From positions 310,001 through 374,000 of the forward strand of contig LVAC01000023.1 of the NCBI GenBank assembly GCA_001602955.1: 64,000 nt of DNA. Direction: 5' to 3'. The notes beneath the pieces are model-generated. The model was not told where the DNA came from, made no database searches, and saw only the letters and a list, made by a program, of their open reading frames with translations. Position numbers and translations under genes: made by a program. Below, piece by piece: positions 25,951-35,192 of this stretch. Every line of letters begins with the position of its first letter. Position 1 is the first letter of the stretch. The DNA is from Sulfurospirillum sp001602955. GTDB lineage: Bacteria; Campylobacterota; Campylobacteria; Campylobacterales; Sulfurospirillaceae.

Positions 25951-26508
25951 ATGCTTCCGGAATATTTTGACTCACATGCCCAAACGTACGCGTCACTTTT
26001 ATTGCACTATAACCGTACGCACAATATTTCCGGAGCCAAGACGCACGAAGCAGTCATGAAAAATATCGAAGATAGCGTCTATCCTTTACAATTTTTGGAA
26101 AGCTCCTCGTTTCGAACGGCAATCGATATCGGAACGGGAGCGGGTTTCCCGGGAATGGTCTTGGCGTTTGCGCTACCGAACGTGCATTTTACGCTTTTCG
26201 AACCGATCGCGAAAAAAAGTGCTTTTTTACATCTGGTCAAAACAACGCTCGATCTTAAAAACGTTGACATCGCAACCGATCGCGTCGAAAAAGTAGCACC
26301 TTTTGAGGTCGATCTGATTAGTTCGCGCGCCGTAACCCAAACGAAAACATTGGTTCGATTGTGCCGTAATTTTATTCGACCTACGACGACCTTGCTGTTT
26401 TACAAAGGCGAATTCGTCGAAGAAGAGATCAAAGGGTTGTCGAACTGTCGCGTGTACCAAAGAGAAAAACGTTATTATCTTGTGATGAAGGATGTCGATG
26501 TTGCTTAA
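25951..26508 (+). CDS. rsmG: 16S rRNA (guanine-527-N7) methyltransferase
   Basis: 185 residues, somewhat short but complete. The SAM-binding motif AIDIGTGAGFPGMVLA is at about 62-77, and NRTHNISGAKT at the N-terminus and ISSRAVTQ are typical of RsmG/GidB. It methylates G527 of 16S rRNA. In C. jejuni rsmG is directly after ribA, so 21571-25826 looks inserted relative to that order. It overlaps the next gene by 17 bases. Confidence 0.93.
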   Translation: MLPEYFDSHAQTYASLLLHYNRTHNISGAKTHEAVMKNIEDSVYPLQFLESSSFRTAIDIGTGAGFPGMVLAFALPNVHFTLFEPIAKKSAFLHLVKTTLDLKNVDIATDRVEKVAPFEVDLISSRAVTQTKTLVRLCRNFIRPTTTLLFYKGEFVEEEIKGLSNCRVYQREKRYYLVMKDVDVA

Positions 26509-26725
26509 AATCGCGCTATTTTGCGCCGTTATCGTATTGATTTATCTCTTTTTTTTCAAGAATACTCGAAAAGAAACGATTCAAAAAAACCGCGATGCGA
26601 AGAAATTAGAAGGCGAAACGATGGTGGAATGCCATGCGTGTTCAACGTTTATTAGCCATAAAGACGCCATCATTAAAGACGGTGTTTTTTATTGCTCCAA
26701 AGAGTGTGCAAGGTTGACGTCATGA
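26492..26725 (+). CDS. PP0621-family small membrane-anchored zinc-finger protein
   Basis: 77 residues. One N-terminal transmembrane helix (LLKIALFCAVIVLIYLFFF) is followed by a charged linker and a four-cysteine treble-clef-like finger (VECHACSTFIS, VFYCSKECAR), as in the PP0621/YHS-like family. Function unknown. It overlaps rsmG upstream and the following gene downstream, so the three are probably co-transcribed. Confidence 0.8.
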   Translation: MSMLLKIALFCAVIVLIYLFFFKNTRKETIQKNRDAKKLEGETMVECHACSTFISHKDAIIKDGVFYCSKECARLTS

Positions 26726-27096
26726 TCATTTTAGGACATTCGCTCATTCCCTATACGCCTTTTTACCGCATCGCCGCTCAAGAGGCTTTATCCCGAACAC
26801 CCTCAAACGCGATCGTGCTTTTTGAATTTGACGCGCCCTTGGCAAGCTATTGCTTCGCGCAAAATGTTCCGTTTGCCCTGAACGTCAAAAACATTCAAGA
26901 GCTGATGTTGGGTCATGCGCTTCATGCTTCGTATTTCGTCGTCGGTAAAGCCTTGGTCTTACAAGCGCAAAAAATTGCCGACGACTATCTCTTCGACGCC
27001 AAAATACTGTTGACTTCAAGCGACGATAACGACATTGAGTTTGCCGCATTACACGGTATCGACGGTATTTTGTTTACTGACGGAATTCACGAGTAA
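26722..27096 (+). CDS. Conserved hypothetical protein
   Basis: 124 residues from ATG 26722, which overlaps the stop of the preceding gene. It is a compact alpha/beta protein without signal or membrane segment: MIILGHSLIPYTPFY, then VLFEFDAPLASYCFAQNVPFALNVK, then LLTSSDDNDIEFAALHGIDGILF. The alternation of hydrophobic strands and helices suggests a Rossmann-like fold, but I recognise no family. Confidence 0.75.
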   Translation: MIILGHSLIPYTPFYRIAAQEALSRTPSNAIVLFEFDAPLASYCFAQNVPFALNVKNIQELMLGHALHASYFVVGKALVLQAQKIADDYLFDAKILLTSSDDNDIEFAALHGIDGILFTDGIHE

Positions 27097-27100
27097 ACCT

Positions 27101-28348
27101 ATGCGCCGTGACCTTAACCTCTACGTTGTAGCACTCGTCGGTGCTCTTGCTTATTGGATATTGGACGCTTTTTCCAACGTCGTGCTTTACGGAAGCACGT
27201 TGGGGGATGAACTTTTATTGCGCTCAAACCATAGCGTCGTATGGATTAAAATAGCGATTTTTGCGCTGATTTTTTCGGCGATTTCCTTTTCGAAACGTTT
27301 CTCTTTTCCTCTTCAAGACGAAAAACACACCGAGTCTTTAGACGAAATCGCACAGCTTCAACAACTCTCCGACGTCCTACTCTCCTCTCTTTCGACCAAA
27401 CTCAATACCGTCAAAGCATTGGAGATTCTTGAAAAAAACTTATCCTTAGAAGCAACGCTTTTGTTTCTCTACGATAAAGAGAGTATGACGCTTTACAATG
27501 AAAACACCTTTATTAAAGCGCACTTTCGTTCCAAAGAGATTCATCCGCTACATACCAACCCGTACCAAAGCGAGATCGAAAAAATCGCGATTCAAATCTA
27601 CACCAAGCGACCTGCCTTTTCCAAAGAACGTGTTATGATCAATAAAAAGTCTTTAACGCTTTTTGCTTTTGAGATTAAAGAAGAACGTCATGAAAAAATT
27701 TTGGGAAACTTAATGCTGGCAAGCTTCTCACCCGAAATCGTCGAAGCCAATATGTCGATACTTCACCGTTTTCTTCAAATGCTAAGCTTTGCACTTTCCC
27801 TTTCGGCAAAAAAAGAACTCTTGCAAAGTATGAATACGAATTACGCCGGTGAAACGACGCAATACGATAAAACGCTTGACGTTTTTACCTACTTAAAACT
27901 CCAAGACGAAGTGCAACAAGAGTTTAAACGCCACAAACGCTACCATACGAATCTCACGCTTGTTTTAATCGAAATCAACGCCTTTAAAAATATCAGCAAT
28001 ATCTTTCCCGCCGCGGTCATCACGGGATTTAAAAGAGAATTTATTCAATTGGTGAAAAAAAATACGCGCGACATCGACGTCTTTGCAAAATGGACCGACG
28101 ATCGTTTTGCACTTTTGCTACCCGAAGTCGATTTTAGAGCGGGATTGGGCGTCGCTAAAAAATTTCAAGCCTTATTGGCTCAAACGAAGTTTTCCCATAT
28201 CGGCACGATCAGTTGCAGTTTCGGCATTACCTCTTTAGCTCCCAAAGATACCTTATCAACGTTTAAACTTCGAGCGGAGAGCGCATTGAGCATCGCTAGC
28301 ACACGAGAAGCAAGCGGCGCGATCGAAATCAAGTTGTTCGCGAGCTAA
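27101..28348 (+). CDS. GAF-GGDEF protein with degenerate active site
   Basis: 415 residues from ATG 27101. Two transmembrane helices (about 8-27 and 49-66) lead to a GAF-like domain (about 95-235) and a C-terminal GGDEF fold (about 270-410). The catalytic loop GG(D/E)EF is replaced by WTDDRF, so cyclase activity is unlikely; it may bind nucleotide or act as a signalling scaffold. The rest of the fold (RHKRYHTNLTLVLIEIN, SCSFGITSL) is intact, so this is divergence and not decay. It overlaps alr tail to tail by four bases. Confidence 0.85.
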   Translation: MRRDLNLYVVALVGALAYWILDAFSNVVLYGSTLGDELLLRSNHSVVWIKIAIFALIFSAISFSKRFSFPLQDEKHTESLDEIAQLQQLSDVLLSSLSTKLNTVKALEILEKNLSLEATLLFLYDKESMTLYNENTFIKAHFRSKEIHPLHTNPYQSEIEKIAIQIYTKRPAFSKERVMINKKSLTLFAFEIKEERHEKILGNLMLASFSPEIVEANMSILHRFLQMLSFALSLSAKKELLQSMNTNYAGETTQYDKTLDVFTYLKLQDEVQQEFKRHKRYHTNLTLVLIEINAFKNISNIFPAAVITGFKREFIQLVKKNTRDIDVFAKWTDDRFALLLPEVDFRAGLGVAKKFQALLAQTKFSHIGTISCSFGITSLAPKDTLSTFKLRAESALSIASTREASGAIEIKLFAS

Positions 28349-29373
28349 ATCACGATACGTTTTAACGAAGCGGAAAGTTTGGTCGTAATTTCGTAGCTAA
28401 TGGTATGAAATTGTTTCGCAAGCGGTTCTGCGTCATCAAACATACAGACTTTCGCAGCATCGCCGCCCACGCAAAAACTATCCATCGACATACGTCCTTT
28501 GGTTGCTTTGCCATCTGCCATCAACACGGGTTCAAACCCGTCGAAGCGGAAAAAACCGTCCCCGTAACCGATGTCGTACGTCGAGATCACTTCGTCCTCT
28601 TGCGCTTCGTAGATACCGCCGTATCCGACGCGTTCTCCTTTTTTAAGGATGCGCGTGCTCAATTTTTCCGCCCATAACGCCATAACGGGTTTTAAGTCGT
28701 ACGTACCGATACGCGGATCGACCGGACTGTAGCCGTACATCGCAATCCCTGGACGTGCGAAGTCGTCGTCGCCTAAGGAGTTCGAACGCAAAAGCCCTGC
28801 TGAGTTACAACAGTGAAAATGAATCTTCGGAAACGAGTACATGTTAGCAAAAGAGCGGATTTTTGCTTTCGCGCGTTCAAAATTGGCACGTTGCCAAAAA
28901 AACTCGCTCGTCAATTCGTCGGCACTGCGAAAGTGGGTAAAAACACCCTTGAGCACCAAACCTTTTTGCGCAATCAACGCAAGTGCCGCTTCGATCATTT
29001 CTTCTTTAATGCCGTTTCGATGCATGCCCGTATCGATGCTCAAATGTATCGCCGCTCCGGAAGGAAGCGCATGCAATGCCTCGATTGAATGCGTCGCAAA
29101 CGAAATACTCGGATGCAAGCTTTTATGCGTCGGATGATCGACTAAAGCCAAAACTTCATCGAACATCGGAGCGATGATTTTAGCCTCGTCTATCGTCTTA
29201 ACGGCGGCACGGACGATGCCGTATTCTTGGCATAAGCGCGCCATTAAGGCAACGTCGTGTCCGTAGGCATTGTCTTTTAAAACCGCCATCAGCTTTTTTT
29301 TACCGCCGGCTTTATCGCTCAAAAGCGTGAGATTGTGAAAAAAATGCGCTTTGTTAATCGTAATATATGCCAT
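28345..29373 (-). CDS. alr: Alanine racemase
   Basis: 342 residues. PLP enzyme giving D-alanine for peptidoglycan. The PLP lysine is K33 in VLKDNAYGHD, and the catalytic tyrosine lies in RVGYGGIYEA. The barrel and C-terminal beta domain are complete, slightly shorter than the Bacillus enzymes. It follows a small gene by two bases and is near the peptidoglycan enzyme at 29619. Confidence 0.95.
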   Translation of the reverse strand: MAYITINKAHFFHNLTLLSDKAGGKKKLMAVLKDNAYGHDVALMARLCQEYGIVRAAVKTIDEAKIIAPMFDEVLALVDHPTHKSLHPSISFATHSIEALHALPSGAAIHLSIDTGMHRNGIKEEMIEAALALIAQKGLVLKGVFTHFRSADELTSEFFWQRANFERAKAKIRSFANMYSFPKIHFHCCNSAGLLRSNSLGDDDFARPGIAMYGYSPVDPRIGTYDLKPVMALWAEKLSTRILKKGERVGYGGIYEAQEDEVISTYDIGYGDGFFRFDGFEPVLMADGKATKGRMSMDSFCVGGDAAKVCMFDDAEPLAKQFHTISYEITTKLSASLKRIVI

Positions 29374-29375
29374 CT

Positions 29376-29609
29376 CTAATGCCTCAATTCGAAAGCTTTA
29401 ACGACAAAACTCCTGATTTTGCGCGCTTGGTAATCGAGTTTGTAAAAATGTTCGTAAACCGTTTTGGCATCCAACGTAGGATTGTTCGAAAAGTCAAACC
29501 CGATACCCTTTTCGTCTTTAGGAATCGTCGCATCCATATACGCCCAAAAAGCTTCGCGCGCCGCGATCAGCTTGGCTAATTCTTCTTCAATCTCTTCGTG
29601 TTCTTGCAT
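29376..29609 (-). CDS. Small hypothetical helical protein upstream of alr
   Basis: 77 residues, acidic at the start (MQEHEEIEEELAKLIAAREAFW) and basic at the end, probably a helical pair without membrane segment. It ends two bases before alr and starts nine bases after the peptidoglycan enzyme gene, so all three are one operon. I do not recognise the family. Confidence 0.75.
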   Translation of the reverse strand: MQEHEEIEEELAKLIAAREAFWAYMDATIPKDEKGIGFDFSNNPTLDAKTVYEHFYKLDYQARKIRSFVVKAFELRH

Positions 29610-29618
29610 CTTTACTTC

Positions 29619-30740
29619 CTATTTTTCCGCCAATATCTGCATTTTATCGCCGACCATCTCTATATACAACTCTTTATCGCCTTTTGAAGCAAAAGAGGGA
29701 CTCTTATACGTTTGGTAAAACGAGACTTTGAACAATTTACGATCGTCTACGGTCGGATACGGCGAAATACTGATATTTTCAAACAGAATCGTTTTGTTCT
29801 CTTTGCGTGAGAAAATTTGTTGTTTCATCGCCGAAAATTTAGCTTTTCCCGAGCCGTCCGATTTTTTGAAATCGTTGGAATAGAGATTGAGATAGGTCGT
29901 AATGTCGTTGACCTTCCAAGCCCGTTGCCATTTATAAACTTCGCTTAAAATCGTCGCAACTTGTTCGCGCGTCATTTTAGGGACTTTCGATTCGCCGATA
30001 ATGACGACCGCACTTTGTGCGTTAATCTCCGTATCAAGGGTTAAGATGGCGTTGTTTTCCATGACCACACACCCTTTACTCAAATCGTCTCTGTCTTTTC
30101 CGTCAATCGGCATACCGTGAATCCAAATGCCGTCGCCCGTTTTATTGCGTAAGACGTCGAAAAGATTGGGATACGAGAGTGAAAACGCCAACGGGCCGTA
30201 AAATTGATTGGTCGGCTTGAAACGTTTGATGATCTCATACACGCCCACCGGCGTCTTAAGATCGCCGCGTTTGACTTTATCGCCGCCTTTGCCCATAATA
30301 ACGTCGTCGTGAACGCGAACGAGTTTCAATCCGTCTTCTTCGACATGGAAGACGTCACAGCGTCTTTTCTCTTTTTCACACACGATCAACGACTCGACGT
30401 CTTCGTAGTAGCCGTAACTCACATCGATTCCCTTAAGTTGCTTCAACCAATGATCGCGCGAAACCGACTCTTTTTCGCTCGGCGTTTTGAATTTAACGAA
30501 ACGTTTTTGACCCAATTTAACCGCCGGCTCTTTAGGCTCTTCTTTTTTCGCCTCTTTTACTTCTTTAAAGGGTTCTTTGACCTCTTTGATTTCTTTCACT
30601 TCTTTGACTTCGTACTCTCGTTTTAAAAGCTCCTCGACGGCTTTAATACCTTTTGTTTTGTAAACGTAGTAAATATCGTCTGCCGTAATCGCGGCATACA
30701 AACCTAAAGAGAAAAGAGACAAAAAAACCAAATAGCGCAT
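29619..30740 (-). CDS. pgp2: Peptidoglycan L,D-carboxypeptidase, Csd6/Pgp2 type
   Basis: 373 residues from ATG 30740 (AGAGGA upstream). A signal peptide (MRYLVFLSLFSLGLYA) is followed by a low-complexity Lys/Glu/Val linker, a YkuD catalytic domain with the HGMPIDGK and SKGCVVM motifs (catalytic Cys in the latter) and a C-terminal NTF2-like domain. Csd6 of Helicobacter pylori and Pgp2 of C. jejuni have this signal-YkuD-NTF2 layout, trim tetrapeptides to tripeptides and set helical cell shape. It is operon-linked to alr. The linker, rich in KEV repeats, is longer than I would expect. Confidence 0.87.
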   Translation of the reverse strand: MRYLVFLSLFSLGLYAAITADDIYYVYKTKGIKAVEELLKREYEVKEVKEIKEVKEPFKEVKEAKKEEPKEPAVKLGQKRFVKFKTPSEKESVSRDHWLKQLKGIDVSYGYYEDVESLIVCEKEKRRCDVFHVEEDGLKLVRVHDDVIMGKGGDKVKRGDLKTPVGVYEIIKRFKPTNQFYGPLAFSLSYPNLFDVLRNKTGDGIWIHGMPIDGKDRDDLSKGCVVMENNAILTLDTEINAQSAVVIIGESKVPKMTREQVATILSEVYKWQRAWKVNDITTYLNLYSNDFKKSDGSGKAKFSAMKQQIFSRKENKTILFENISISPYPTVDDRKLFKVSFYQTYKSPSFASKGDKELYIEMVGDKMQILAEK

Positions 30741-30899
30741 ACACAATCCTCTAACTTTAATAACAATTTTGGGTGCTATTGTATAAAAAAATCTCTTAAG
30801 CATCGCTCTTTTTTAGCGATAAAATTGATTTTCTTTTTTTACGTCTCTTTTACATTTCTTTGGTTATGATGATTTCAGACCTTAGAGGAGATACGATTA

Positions 30900-31259
30900 A
30901 TGTCTGAAAACCTTTTTTTAGCGTCGTGTATCGTCGCTTTTTTAACGCTTTTTCTTCCTCTGCTTTTTTTAGCTTCGGCTCGTTTAGGTCCTCGAAGCGA
31001 AACGAAAAACAAACATATGCTCTACGAAAGCGGCATCAGTTCTCCGATCGGTACGAGCGAGGGGCGCATGAGTGCCAAATTTTACCTGATCGCTATTTTA
31101 TTCGTTTTATTCGACGTCGAAATTATTTTTATGTTCCCGTGGGCACTCAACTTAAGAGAACTCAGTTTTCTCGGTCTTTTTGAGATGCTGACGTTTATCC
31201 TGCTTTTAGCGGCGGGATTATGGTACGTGTATCGTATCAAGGCACTCTCATGGCAGTAG
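30900..31259 (+). CDS. nuoA: NADH-quinone oxidoreductase subunit A
   Basis: 119 residues, three transmembrane helices. Membrane subunit at the hinge of complex I. Seen are YESGISSPIGTSEGRMSAKFY, the conserved loop after helix 1 and FVLFDVEIIFMFPWA in helix 2. ATG 30900 is preceded by GAGGAG. It overlaps nuoB by ten bases and heads the plus-strand half operon. Confidence 0.95.
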   Translation: MSENLFLASCIVAFLTLFLPLLFLASARLGPRSETKNKHMLYESGISSPIGTSEGRMSAKFYLIAILFVLFDVEIIFMFPWALNLRELSFLGLFEMLTFILLLAAGLWYVYRIKALSWQ

Positions 31260-31768
31260 GAGCCGAGGCGATTTTCGGCGATAGCGTCATTACGTCGACG
31301 CTTGAGAGCGCACTTTCATGGGCAAGAGAATCGTCGATGTGGCCGTATGTTTTCGGAACGGCGTGTTGTGCCATCGAGTTTATGAGCGTGGCAAGCAGCA
31401 AATACGATATCTCGCGTTTCGGCGCGGAAGTGGTGCGTTTTTCGCCGCGACAAGCCGATTTACTGATCGTCGCAGGGACGATTAGCTACAAACAAGCACC
31501 GATTTTAAAAAAAATCTACGATCAAATGTGCGAACCCAAATGGGTCATCAGTGCCGGAGCTTGTGCTTGTAGCGGAGGTTTTTACGACAATTACACCACC
31601 CTTCAAGGCATCGATGCAATTATTCCCGTCGACGTCTACGTTGCAGGATGTCCGCCGCGCCCCGAAGCTTTTTTAGACGCACTTTTGGCAATTCAAAAGA
31701 TTCAAGCCGACGAACCTTTGCTCCTTAATCGCGCCAAACGCGTTTTTAAAGGACGCCTTGATGCCTAA
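31250..31768 (+). CDS. nuoB: NADH-quinone oxidoreductase subunit B
   Basis: 172 residues from ATG 31250, overlapping the end of nuoA. It holds the terminal N2 [4Fe-4S] cluster that reduces quinone: CC pair at 39-40 (FGTACCAIEFM), a third Cys in GACACSGGFYDNY and a fourth in VAGCPPRPE. Standard length. Confidence 0.96.
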   Translation: MAVGAEAIFGDSVITSTLESALSWARESSMWPYVFGTACCAIEFMSVASSKYDISRFGAEVVRFSPRQADLLIVAGTISYKQAPILKKIYDQMCEPKWVISAGACACSGGFYDNYTTLQGIDAIIPVDVYVAGCPPRPEAFLDALLAIQKIQADEPLLLNRAKRVFKGRLDA

Positions 31769-33428
31769 AGCCTTTCTTGAACGCTTCGAAAAAGAGGTTT
31801 CAATCGACGCGTACGGTGCGTACAAACTCGATGCTTCTTTAATACTGCAAGCCTTACATGTACTGTATCAAAACGACGGTTACACGTTTTTAGTCGATAT
31901 GACGGCCATCGATTATTTGCATCAGCCTTCGGCGTTACGACGTTTTGCGATCGTCTATCTTTTACGTGATCGACTTTTTTCCAACCCGATAACGCTTAAA
32001 ATCGACGTAGACGAAACTTTAGCGGTCGATAGTATCGCTTCTTTATTTAAAAGTGCCAATTGGGCGGAGCGCGAAATCTGGGATCAATACGGCATTCATT
32101 TTAAAAACCATCCCAACCTCAAGCGCATTTTAAATCATAAAGAGTTTATCGGACATCCGTTGCGTAAAGACTATCCCATCACGCAAGGACAGCTCTGTCA
32201 TAAAAGCGACGATTTGATGGACGAGATGACGCCTCGACTCAAACGCAAAGGCATTGAATCGCACGATGCGTTGATGTTTCTCAATTTAGGACCCGCACAT
32301 CCGGCAAGCCACGGGACGATTCGCACGTTTGTGGCATTAGAGTCCGAAACGATCCGATGCGCCATCAGCGAAATCGGCTACTTGCACCGCGGTTTTGAAA
32401 AATCGTGCGAAAACCATACTTACAACCAAATCATTCCTTATACCGACAGGCTCAATTACTGTTCGGCGATTTTGAACAATATCGCTTTCGCGCATGCGGT
32501 GGAGGGTATTTTGGGCATTGAATTGCCCGATCGCGCCCAGTTTATCCGCGTCATTATCGGCGAACTTTCGCGTATGATCGACCACTTGGTCTGTTTGGCG
32601 GCGATCTTGGTCGATATGGGCGCGCTGACGAATTATTGGTATTTGTACAACCCTAGAGAGAGCGTTTACGATCTTCTTTCCAAGCTCACGGGAGCGAGGC
32701 TGACCAACTCTTATATGCGCATCGGCGGTATGAGTCACGATCTCTACGAAGGATTTGAACACGACTTACATGTCTGTTTGAAAGCCATCGATACGGGAGT
32801 CGGCGATACGCTCACATTGATAGAACATAACCGCATTTTTCACGATCGAACGCAAAACGTGGGCATTATTTCTCAAGAAGAGGCAATCAACCGAAGCCTC
32901 AGCGGCCCCAACCTCAGAGCCTGCGGCGTGGCATACGACCTGCGCGTCAATGCGCCTTATTATCACTACGAGAGTTTCGATTTCGATATGGCGTTAGGCA
33001 GCGTGGGCGACGTGTACGATCGCATTATGGTACGTTTTGAGGAGATTAGGCAAAGCAAACGCATCATCGAACAAGCGATGAAACGCCTTCCCCAAGGTGC
33101 GGTGTGCGTTGCGGATCGCTCGATTTCGCTACCGCCCAAGCATGAAGTTTACGGCAATATCGAGGGATTGATGAATCAGTTTAAGCTCGTTTTCGAGGGC
33201 GTCAAAGTGCCTCCGAGCGAATCTTACCGAGCCATCGAAGGGGCCAACGGAGAGCTCGGCTTTTTTATCGTCAGCGACGGAAGCCCCAAACCGTATAAAG
33301 TCAAAGTCAGACCGCCGTGTTTTTATGCGATGGCGGCGTATCCGAGCATCATTGAAGGCGGTATGATCGCCGATGCGATACTTAGTTTAGGAAGTTTAAA
33401 TATTATTGCAGGAGAGTTGGATCGATGA
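31761..33428 (+). CDS. nuoCD: Fused NADH-quinone oxidoreductase subunits C and D
   Basis: 555 residues from ATG 31761. The N-terminal about 165 residues are NuoC (AEREIWDQYGIHFKNHP, then GHPLRKDYP); the rest is NuoD, the quinone-site subunit, with LNLGPAHPASHGTIR and EIGYLHRGFEK. The C-terminal signature SLNIIAGELDR is intact. The fusion joins with only a short linker. It overlaps nuoB and nuoE by a few bases. Confidence 0.96.
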   Translation: MPKAFLERFEKEVSIDAYGAYKLDASLILQALHVLYQNDGYTFLVDMTAIDYLHQPSALRRFAIVYLLRDRLFSNPITLKIDVDETLAVDSIASLFKSANWAEREIWDQYGIHFKNHPNLKRILNHKEFIGHPLRKDYPITQGQLCHKSDDLMDEMTPRLKRKGIESHDALMFLNLGPAHPASHGTIRTFVALESETIRCAISEIGYLHRGFEKSCENHTYNQIIPYTDRLNYCSAILNNIAFAHAVEGILGIELPDRAQFIRVIIGELSRMIDHLVCLAAILVDMGALTNYWYLYNPRESVYDLLSKLTGARLTNSYMRIGGMSHDLYEGFEHDLHVCLKAIDTGVGDTLTLIEHNRIFHDRTQNVGIISQEEAINRSLSGPNLRACGVAYDLRVNAPYYHYESFDFDMALGSVGDVYDRIMVRFEEIRQSKRIIEQAMKRLPQGAVCVADRSISLPPKHEVYGNIEGLMNQFKLVFEGVKVPPSESYRAIEGANGELGFFIVSDGSPKPYKVKVRPPCFYAMAAYPSIIEGGMIADAILSLGSLNIIAGELDR

Positions 33429-33910
33429 GTCGTTTTGGGTTTAATTGGGAGAACGAAGAAAAATTTGACGCGTTGCTAGAGCGTTATCCCGACAAACAAT
33501 CGTTAATGTTACCCGCCTTGTGGATGGTTCAGTATCAAGAGGGATGGATTAGCCTAGATGCGATACGTTTTATCGCCAAAAAATTAGAACGTACGCCTAT
33601 GGAGGTCTATTCGGTCGCTTCGTTTTACACGATGTTTCAACTCCAACCCGTCGGCAAATACCACATTCAGCTCTGCCGAACACTCTCGTGCATGCTCTGC
33701 GGCTCGAAAAACATTCAAGAGTACCTTCAATATAAACTCGGCATCAAAGTAGGCGAAACGACGCCCGATCGACAATTTACGCTTTCACTCGTCGAATGCC
33801 TCGGCTCATGCGGTACGGCACCTTGTATGCGGCTCAACGATACGTATATTGAGAACCTAACCCCTGAAAAAATCGACGAAATTTTAGACGGACTTTGCCA
33901 TGATCGCTAA
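33425..33910 (+). CDS. nuoE: NADH-quinone oxidoreductase subunit E
   Basis: 161 residues, thioredoxin-like fold. It binds the N1a [2Fe-2S] cluster: cysteines in CRTLSCMLCGSKN and in VECLGSCGTAP. Its presence with NuoF shows a true NADH-input module, which Campylobacter and Helicobacter complex I lack (they use different small proteins there). It overlaps nuoCD and nuoF. Confidence 0.95.
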   Translation: MSRFGFNWENEEKFDALLERYPDKQSLMLPALWMVQYQEGWISLDAIRFIAKKLERTPMEVYSVASFYTMFQLQPVGKYHIQLCRTLSCMLCGSKNIQEYLQYKLGIKVGETTPDRQFTLSLVECLGSCGTAPCMRLNDTYIENLTPEKIDEILDGLCHDR

Positions 33911-35150
33911 AGTGGTCAGCAAAAATTTCGATATTCCAAATGCCCACACCCTCGAAATTGCGCGTGCCAACAGCCGTTATGCCTCCTTGGAAAAACTCTT
34001 TTGTCTCAGCCCCGATGAAACGATTTGCGAAATCGAACGAAGCGGACTTCGAGGCAAAGGCGGCGGCGGTGCCTTGACGGGAGAGAAATGGCGACTCATT
34101 CCGCCCCAAAGCTCCAAGCCCGTTTACTTGGTCGTCAATGCCGACGAAGGCGAACCGGGGACGTTTAAAGACCGCCAAATTTTAGAGTTTGACCCGCATT
34201 TGCTGATCGAAGGCATCATCTGCGCAAGTTACGCCATCAATGCACACCACGCTTACGTATACATTCGCGGCGAATACGTCTTTTGGATGAACCGCCTGCA
34301 ACAAGCGATCGACGAGGCTTATGCGGCGGGACTTTTGGGAAATAGCGTCTTCGGTCGCGATTTTTCTTTACATGTCACGATTCACAAAGGTGCGGGAGCG
34401 TATATTTGCGGCGAAAAAACGGCACTTTTGGAATCGTTAGAAGGCAAGCGCGGACACCCGAGACTCAAACCCAAAGGCAAAGAACCCGAATGGTTTTTCG
34501 GCAATCCGACCGTCGTCAATAACGTCGAAACCATCGCCAGCGTGCCGTTTATTATTCACGAAGGTTATGCGTCGTACCGTGCTTACGGTACGGAACAAAG
34601 CCCCGGAACGATGCTGTTTGGCATCAGCGGACATGTCAAAAAACCGGGCGTGTACGAACTGCCTTACGGAACGAGCATGAAACGCGTCATTTACGAGTTG
34701 TGCGGCGGCATCAAAGGGGATAAGAATCTCAAAGCGATCATCTCGGGAGGCTCTTCGGTGCAAATCCTCAGGGCCGATGAGATCGACGATATAACGCTCG
34801 ATTACGAATGTCTCAAAGCACACGGCTCGGCTTTGGGCACGGGCGGTATGATCGTACTGGACGAGAGCGTGAGCATTCCCGAAGCAATGAAAAATTTGTT
34901 TGCGTTTTACCATCACGAATCCTGCGGTCAATGCACGCCGTGTCGCGAAGGTACGGGTTGGGTCGATCGCATCTTAGCCAAAATCTTAGCGGGCAAAGGA
35001 AGCAAAGAAGACTACCAAACCATCCTCGATGCGGTCGATACGATGAACGGTAAGACCATCTGCGTTTTCGCCCCATCGGTAGCGTTTATCGCGCAAAGCT
35101 ACCTTAAGAAATTTCCCGATGAGTTCGAGGCACTGCTTCGCTCACGTTAA
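33900..35150 (+). CDS. nuoF: NADH-quinone oxidoreductase subunit F
   Basis: 416 residues. FMN and NADH site of complex I. FMN/NADH motifs are GLRGKGGGGALTGEKW and GAGAYICGEKTALLESLEG; the N3 [4Fe-4S] motif is ESCGQCTPCREGTG. It is the last gene of the plus-strand half operon and its stop overlaps an ACATGT site (35150-35155). It converges with nuoN. Confidence 0.96.
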   Translation: MIAKVVSKNFDIPNAHTLEIARANSRYASLEKLFCLSPDETICEIERSGLRGKGGGGALTGEKWRLIPPQSSKPVYLVVNADEGEPGTFKDRQILEFDPHLLIEGIICASYAINAHHAYVYIRGEYVFWMNRLQQAIDEAYAAGLLGNSVFGRDFSLHVTIHKGAGAYICGEKTALLESLEGKRGHPRLKPKGKEPEWFFGNPTVVNNVETIASVPFIIHEGYASYRAYGTEQSPGTMLFGISGHVKKPGVYELPYGTSMKRVIYELCGGIKGDKNLKAIISGGSSVQILRADEIDDITLDYECLKAHGSALGTGGMIVLDESVSIPEAMKNLFAFYHHESCGQCTPCREGTGWVDRILAKILAGKGSKEDYQTILDAVDTMNGKTICVFAPSVAFIAQSYLKKFPDEFEALLRSR

Positions 35151-35192
35151 CATGTAAGCATACATTGCATTCAAGCGTTATGAAATGCTTCG

